From: Lachnospiraceae bacterium | GTDB lineage: Bacteria > Bacillota > Clostridia > Lachnospirales > Lachnospiraceae | Reading direction: 5' to 3' | DNA length: 8,226 bases | Assembly (NCBI GenBank): GCA_017476305.1 | Contig: JAFVAA010000911.1 | Coordinates: forward strand, 1-8,226 | Shown here: positions 4,329 through 8,226 of the stretch, one piece after another | Layout: each line of letters starts with the position of its first letter | Numbering within the stretch: position 1 is the stretch's first letter | The notes under the pieces: model-generated | Database searches by the model: none | What the model was told of the DNA's origin: nothing | Seen by the model: only the letters and a program-made list of their open reading frames with translations | Made by a program: the position numbers and the translations under genes

Positions 4329-5868
4329 CGGAATCAAGAAGGCATTAAAGGCAGGCGGTACGACCTTTGACATCATCGGCTTTGATGCGTGTCTGATGGC
4401 TACGGCAGAGACAGCTTTGATGTTAGATGATTTCGGAGATTATCTTCTGGCTTCAGAGGAAACGGAGCCGGGAATCGGCTGGTACTATACGAACTGGCTT
4501 ACGAAGCTTGGAAAAAATACCTCCATGTCTACTTTAGAGCTTGGGAAAAATATCATTGATGACTATACGAATGCTTGTGCAGCCAGATGTCCGGGACAGA
4601 AGACGACATTATCCCTGATTGATCTGGCAGAGTTTGCGAATACGATGCCGGATAAGTTTACGAAGTTTTCGAAGTCATTAAACTCGCTTATCGTAAATAA
4701 GGATTATAAAAAGGTGTCAAATGCCCGTTATCAGACGAGGGAATTTGCGGTCAGATCCCAGATTGATCAGGTGGATCTCGTGCATCTGTCACAGAATATG
4801 AATACGAAGGAAGGGCAGGAGTTAGCTTCGGTGCTAAAAGATGCGGTGAAATATAACCGTACTTCTTCTGATATGACGAATGCAAACGGAGTCTCCATTT
4901 ATTTTCCGTATAAGAGGACTTCCTATGTGGATACAGCATGCAGCACCTATGAGGCGATTGGCATAGATAAGGAATATGCAAAATGTATCCGGGAGTTTGC
5001 CGGTATGGAAACGAGTGGACAGGTGGCAGCAGGAGGAAGTACGAATCCTTTCGGTTCCCTCCTCGGAAGTGCGCTTTCCGGCGGGACATCAAACAGCACT
5101 GCCGTCATCGGGCAGCTTTTATCTTCGTTTATGAAGAACCGGAGCAGTATTGAGGATTTAGACGGTTCGAATACGGAATACTATGCGGACCGTGAGCTTT
5201 CGGATAAAAAGACGAGTGATTATATTGCTATGAATCATCTGGATGCCGAAAATCTTTTTTGGGTGAAGGAAAACGGACAGTTTCTGTTAAAGCTTTCCGA
5301 AAGCCAGTGGGAGCTTGTGCATGAGATTGACCTGAACATGTTTTATGATGACGGAAAGGGGTATGTGGATTTAGGGCTGGATAATATGTTTCAGTATGAT
5401 GATGAGGGGAATTTAATCGCAGATACGAGTGGAACATGGCTTGCCATCAATGGTCAGGTGGTTCCGTATTATCATCTGGATACGACAGAGGAGGGTGGTG
5501 ATTCCTATACGATTACCGGCCGGGTGCCTGTACTTTTAAATGGAGAAAGAGCGGATTTAATTCTGGTCTTTACGGATGAGAAGCCGGAGGGTTTTATTGC
5601 AGGAGCGACGACGGATTATGTAAACGGAGAAACGGAGACGATCGCAAAGAGCAGGACGGAGTTAAAAGAGGGAGATACGTTAGATTTTGTCTGTGATTAC
5701 TATGCCTATGACGGAACCTATGAGGACAGTTATTTGATGGGAGAGCAGATTACGGTCACTGACCGGATGACGGTTAGTGATGTCGCGGTGGGTGCCGGAA
5801 AGAAAAAGCTGACCTACCGGCTGACGGATATTTATAATCAGGAGTATTGGACGCAGAGTATAGAGTAG
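4276..5868 (+). CDS. Clostripain-like protease, C-terminal open frame (catalytic Cys and beta-rich tail)
   Basis: The open frame starts at an ATG at 4276, but homology to the protease begins only after the A8 run, at about 4309; the first dozen codons are an overlap artefact. No ribosome site precedes 4276 or the next ATG, so independent translation is unlikely. The part contains SLSGIKKAL, the catalytic FDACLMATAETA, then LLASEETEPGIGWYY, a typical clostripain segment near the substrate pocket, and GVSIYFPYKRTSY. After a Gly/Ser-rich linker (around 5030-5100) a beta-rich C-terminal region follows, with GTWLAINGQVVPYYHLD and VPVLLNGERADLILVF strands, as in other Lachnospiraceae C11 proteins. 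It lacks a signal peptide, so on its own it would stay in the cytoplasm. The 530-residue length fits a truncated product of the full gene. Confidence 0.7.
   Translation: MGMATMKSIKKSGSMSLSGIKKALKAGGTTFDIIGFDACLMATAETALMLDDFGDYLLASEETEPGIGWYYTNWLTKLGKNTSMSTLELGKNIIDDYTNACAARCPGQKTTLSLIDLAEFANTMPDKFTKFSKSLNSLIVNKDYKKVSNARYQTREFAVRSQIDQVDLVHLSQNMNTKEGQELASVLKDAVKYNRTSSDMTNANGVSIYFPYKRTSYVDTACSTYEAIGIDKEYAKCIREFAGMETSGQVAAGGSTNPFGSLLGSALSGGTSNSTAVIGQLLSSFMKNRSSIEDLDGSNTEYYADRELSDKKTSDYIAMNHLDAENLFWVKENGQFLLKLSESQWELVHEIDLNMFYDDGKGYVDLGLDNMFQYDDEGNLIADTSGTWLAINGQVVPYYHLDTTEEGGDSYTITGRVPVLLNGERADLILVFTDEKPEGFIAGATTDYVNGETETIAKSRTELKEGDTLDFVCDYYAYDGTYEDSYLMGEQITVTDRMTVSDVAVGAGKKKLTYRLTDIYNQEYWTQSIE
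4302..4309 (+). other. A8 homopolymer at the frameshift point
   Basis: Eight consecutive A follow TAT (Tyr245) and precede GCGG. In the first frame they read AAA AAA AAG; in the second, AAA AAA AGC. The change needed is +1 (or -2), that is, loss of one A; a -1 shift does not reach the second frame. Runs of this length are known sites of polymerase slippage in DNA and RNA. The encoded lysines fall in the segment between the catalytic His and Cys. Confidence 0.85.
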
Positions 5869-5887
5869 TGTTTTTGCTCTGCGAGGA

Positions 5888-5939
5888 TGTGCACAGACGC
5901 ATAATGATATTAGTTGCTTTGCAACATGCGTCTGGCACA
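5888..5939 (+). other. Structured 3' region after the protease (possible RNA element)
   Basis: A long imperfect hairpin: 5888-5892 with 5935-5939, one bulged A, 5894-5902 with 5926-5934 (nine pairs), an internal loop, then 5913-5917 with 5921-5925 around a TTT loop. A smaller 7-bp hairpin (5852-5858 with 5877-5883) spans the stop codon just before it. No open frame or T-tract accompanies the long hairpin. It may be a 3' UTR stabiliser or part of a short RNA ending at the terminator at 5980-6001. I recognise no Rfam family. Confidence 0.45.
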
Positions 5940-5979
5940 CAAAGCATGCAAGCCTCTCATGAGTGGCGGTGGGGAGTTG

Positions 5980-6001
5980 AAGCGGGCTTGCCCGCTTTTT
6001 T
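5980..6001 (+). terminator. Rho-independent terminator of the protease transcript
   Basis: A GC-rich 7-bp stem (AAGCGGG 5980-5986 with CCCGCTT 5991-5997), a CTTG loop and six consecutive T at 5996-6001. It is strong for plus-strand transcription. On the minus strand the hairpin lacks a following T-tract, so it is weak for the convergent HD-GYP gene. Confidence 0.9.
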
Positions 6002-6005
6002 CTGT

Positions 6006-7712
6006 TTAATCAGAATAATATTCCTCTAACCGTGCCCTTGCTCTGACATAATACGGCTCCAGTCTTTTATCAAAATGCTTTCCCATGCCCTCCATGATAA
6101 TAGAATCTGCCTGCGTGAAAGACATGCTTTCTTTATAAACACGTTTACTGACCAGAGCATCATATACATCTGCAATTGCCATAATTCTGGCTTCCAGAGG
6201 AATCTCCTCTCCTTTCAGACCGTTCGGATACCCGGAACCGTCCCATCGTTCGTGATGATAATGCGCAACGTTTTCTGCAATCATTTTAAAATGTTCATCA
6301 TCCGTTTCTTTTAGAATTTCATGAACAATCTTTGCTCCCTCTGCAGCATGTGCTTTCATCTTTTCAAACTCTTCATCCGTAAAACGTCCCGGTTTTCTGA
6401 GTATGACATCGTCTACTGCTATTTTTCCGATATCATGCATCGGTGCCGCCTTGATAAGATCTTTACAAAATTTCTCCGAAAGCTTTAAAGCATTATCCTT
6501 TTTCGTCTCCTCAATCAAAAGCCGCACTACCTCACTAGTACGCCGGATATGACCACCGGTGGAATTATCACGGCTTTCCACCATCGTTGCCATTCCCAGA
6601 ATTAAATTGTCATGCATATCGATGATGTGGCGTGTTTTCTCCTCCACCTCCACCTCTAACTCTGCATTGTAGCTGTTCATGAGTGAAATATATTTCTGGT
6701 TCTTCGTGTCATCAGTAAAAAACAACTGATACCCTCTTTTCCTCCTGCCGTCATACAGATAATTTACTGTTACCTGATAAATCCTGTCCTCCTCTTTATC
6801 CGCTGCAGCCTTCTTCTCATATAAATTATCTGCCAGGGAATTGTCCTTTTCGAAACGCCTGATCCACGCCAGAACAGTCCCTTTCAGTTCGTCTACGGTT
6901 TCTATGCACAGATCCACATTTAAAAGCTCTAGCTCCGGCAGAAATTTTCTGGCAGTTTCATTGCTCCCCAGATAATGAAATTTAAAATCCAAAGAAAGAA
7001 ATCCGGTATCGCCGGTCTGCACCATAGAGTCGATTACGGTATCACTGACATTGTAAAGCTCCATTCTGTGCACGATCAAAAGATAAACCACTTCTGCAAA
7101 GACATAAGTTATCGGGATGATTTCAAAACCAAATCCAAAAAGACGGTTGCCAAAATACCCCATAATAGCGATCAATTCAGGAACAAAAAGAAAGAATAAA
7201 ATCGTATGTGAAACCTGCCTTTTTTTAAAAAAGCTGTAAATAATCACTGCAAAAGCAGCTATTAAATATACAGAAAGCACCATATAATGGACCGTATGCA
7301 TCAGACCATAGGTGGTCTGTAAGCGAACCACTCCGTTTGCTTTTATGTAGGCGGTTTCTTTATAAAACCATGGATAATATCCCACACTCAGCACGGAAAA
7401 ATATACTAATACACTAATCACAAGGGGAACTATTTTTAAAAATCTGCCTACTCTGATGTCACAGAGATTCAAAACACACATTAAAATGAAATAGGGCAAA
7501 AAACATCCTCCGATATATGTGATTTTATTAGCCAAAAGTGCCTGTGGAAGATCAGGCGAGATATTTCGAAACCAAAATCCCAGATTGGATATCGAAATTA
7601 AGATAAAAAGAATGGTAATATTTACATCAAAATGTCTATGCCAAAAAAAGGCATAGACTATGGTTAAAAGCATGGATACGGCAAACATGGAAAAGTAAAG
7701 CGCAGTTACCAT
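6006..7712 (-). CDS. 7TM-HD-GYP cyclic-di-GMP phosphodiesterase
   Basis: 568 residues, complete. The N-terminus has seven hydrophobic helices within about 3-214, matching the HisKA_7TM-type sensor region (PF16927-like). A degenerate PAS-like segment (about 225-335, GFLSLDFKFHYLGSNETARKF) and a coiled coil (about 340-366, ELEVEVEEKTRHI) link it to an HD-GYP domain at about 367-560. The metal and catalytic residues are in place: H388 in GGHIRR, H426-D427 in MHDIGKI, K430, H455, the histidine cluster HYHH at 484-487, the GYP at 494-496 in WDGSGYPNGL, and D515 in MAIADVYDAL. It should therefore hydrolyse c-di-GMP (to pGpG or GMP) in response to a signal sensed by the membrane part. The ATG at 7712 follows GGGGAGGGG on the minus strand with a ten-base gap. 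No GGDEF partner is within the window. Confidence 0.93.
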   Translation of the reverse strand: MVTALYFSMFAVSMLLTIVYAFFWHRHFDVNITILFILISISNLGFWFRNISPDLPQALLANKITYIGGCFLPYFILMCVLNLCDIRVGRFLKIVPLVISVLVYFSVLSVGYYPWFYKETAYIKANGVVRLQTTYGLMHTVHYMVLSVYLIAAFAVIIYSFFKKRQVSHTILFFLFVPELIAIMGYFGNRLFGFGFEIIPITYVFAEVVYLLIVHRMELYNVSDTVIDSMVQTGDTGFLSLDFKFHYLGSNETARKFLPELELLNVDLCIETVDELKGTVLAWIRRFEKDNSLADNLYEKKAAADKEEDRIYQVTVNYLYDGRRKRGYQLFFTDDTKNQKYISLMNSYNAELEVEVEEKTRHIIDMHDNLILGMATMVESRDNSTGGHIRRTSEVVRLLIEETKKDNALKLSEKFCKDLIKAAPMHDIGKIAVDDVILRKPGRFTDEEFEKMKAHAAEGAKIVHEILKETDDEHFKMIAENVAHYHHERWDGSGYPNGLKGEEIPLEARIMAIADVYDALVSKRVYKESMSFTQADSIIMEGMGKHFDKRLEPYYVRARARLEEYYSD

Positions 7713-7791
7713 GAAAAAATCCCCTCCCCTATCGTTTCATTTCCTGCTTATTCTGCTTTCACAGATTTCGTGACGCTGAAATTCTTCTTTT

Positions 7792-7800
7792 ATTATATCA
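7792..7800 (-). promoter_or_regulatory. Extended -10 promoter for the HD-GYP gene
   Basis: On the minus strand TATAAT (7797-7792) is preceded by TG one base away, giving TGATATAAT (7800-7792). The -35 position holds only a poor match (around 7814-7820). An inverted repeat TTCTTCT/AGAAGAA (7782-7788 and 7813-7819) brackets the -10 and could be an operator. Transcription would begin near 7785, with a leader of about 70 bases. Confidence 0.6.
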
Positions 7801-7841
7801 AAATTGTATCATAGAAGAAGGCGTAGCACAACATGGAAATT

Positions 7842-8226
7842 TTACAATTCGGATGTATCTTCACGCATATTGCCGGATCCAATCTCTTTTTTCATTTTTT
7901 TCCGGAGCAGCAGGTACAGCCCGAAAGCGAAAAATCCGGTACAGAACCATGCTGTCGCATCTGCTGCAGCTGCTAAAGTATAGGAATGCGTATAAATGGA
8001 AATACCGGCTGTAGCCAGTCTGGAAACCAGCTCCATGATACCAAGTGTCATGGAAATAAACCCAAATCCGCAGCCCTGTATGGTGTTTCGGTAGATAAAA
8101 ATCATACAGAGCGGAATATAGCACGCTACACACATATAAAAATACGGCTTTGCATAAGGAAGGTATGGTGTAATATCTACTCCGCCGTCGAAAAACAGCT
8201 TCATGAGATGTGGCAGGAGTGGAATA
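7842..8226 (-). CDS. MATE-family multidrug exporter, C-terminal part (cut by window edge)
   Basis: The frame is open from the window edge (8225) to the TAA at 7842-7844, so the first visible ATG at 8204 is internal and not the start; about 127 residues of the C-terminus are seen. The pattern IPLLPHLMKLFFDGG..., then YFYMCVACYIPLCMIFIYRNTIQGCGFGFISM and GIMELVSRLATAG, matches the last transmembrane helices of MATE exporters, where RxxxQGxG and the ELxxR pair are typical. The tail is short and charged (RKKMKKEIGSGNMREDTSEL). MATE proteins exchange Na+ or H+ for drugs or metabolites across the membrane. The gene is same-strand and upstream of the HD-GYP gene with a 129-bp gap holding its own promoter and no clear terminator, so some read-through is possible. 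Confidence 0.85.
   Translation of the reverse strand, partial: IPLLPHLMKLFFDGGVDITPYLPYAKPYFYMCVACYIPLCMIFIYRNTIQGCGFGFISMTLGIMELVSRLATAGISIYTHSYTLAAAADATAWFCTGFFAFGLYLLLRKKMKKEIGSGNMREDTSEL

Larger units (their letters stand above)
3567..5868 (+). pseudogene. Clostripain-family (peptidase C11) membrane-anchored protease, frameshifted
   Basis: Read through one base shift, the gene encodes about 766 residues: a Gly/Arg-rich cytosolic leader, one TM helix, then an extracytoplasmic peptidase C11 domain and a long beta-rich C-terminal region. The catalytic His is His231 in LILWDHGGG (CAT at 4257-4259) and the catalytic Cys is in IIGFDACLMA (TGT at 4390-4392, residue 275 of the merged protein). 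Their spacing of 44 residues is close to the spacing I recall for Parabacteroides PmC11 (His133, Cys179). C11 enzymes cleave after Arg or Lys. As written, the first frame stops at 4328 (TAG), 70 bases after the His codon, and the second frame supplies the Cys. One fewer A in the A8 run at 4302-4309 restores a continuous frame. No other stop or gap interrupts either half, so the lesion is recent, a sequencing error, or bypassed by slippage. It is labelled a pseudogene for lack of proof of bypass. Confidence 0.8.

Overview
The window reads like a chromosomal segment from a low-to-mid GC Gram-positive anaerobe of the class Clostridia, most likely family Lachnospiraceae (Roseburia/Eubacterium/Blautia-like). 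The reasons are strong GGAGG ribosome binding sites, consensus sigma-A promoters, a DUF3892 protein, a clostripain-family protease whose Gly/Arg-rich N-terminal leader I associate with this family, a 7TM-HD-GYP protein and a MATE exporter. The genus is inference from gene style, not from a marker gene.

Plus-strand left part (1-2760): a small DUF3892 protein closed by a clean intrinsic terminator; a translationally coupled pair (an 81-residue two-TM protein and a 115-residue helical protein resembling the C-terminal module of some Lachnospiraceae signalling proteins); a long near-perfect palindromic element; an M50-type membrane zinc metalloprotease with a helical-repeat cytosolic tail; and a decayed Fic-domain remnant. 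The mix of small orphan genes, a palindromic element and a gene fragment makes this the accessory-looking part of the window.

Centre (2766-5868): a minus-strand ECF-transporter S component with a near-ideal promoter faces away from a plus-strand clostripain-like (peptidase C11) membrane-anchored protease. The protease gene is split by a one-base frameshift in an A8 run. The run lies between the catalytic His and the catalytic Cys, in the loop where C11 enzymes are normally cleaved for activation. Both halves are otherwise intact, which makes this the most interesting observation. A structured 3' region and a strong terminator follow.

Right part (6006-8226, minus strand): a complete 568-residue 7TM-HD-GYP cyclic-di-GMP phosphodiesterase and, upstream of it, the C-terminal part of a MATE-family exporter cut by the window edge.

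No tRNA, rRNA, CRISPR array, insertion sequence or classical phage gene was seen. I did not find a convincing new multi-gene system. The candidates worth testing are the frameshifted protease, the palindromic element, the coupled small-gene pair, and the structured 3' region after the protease.
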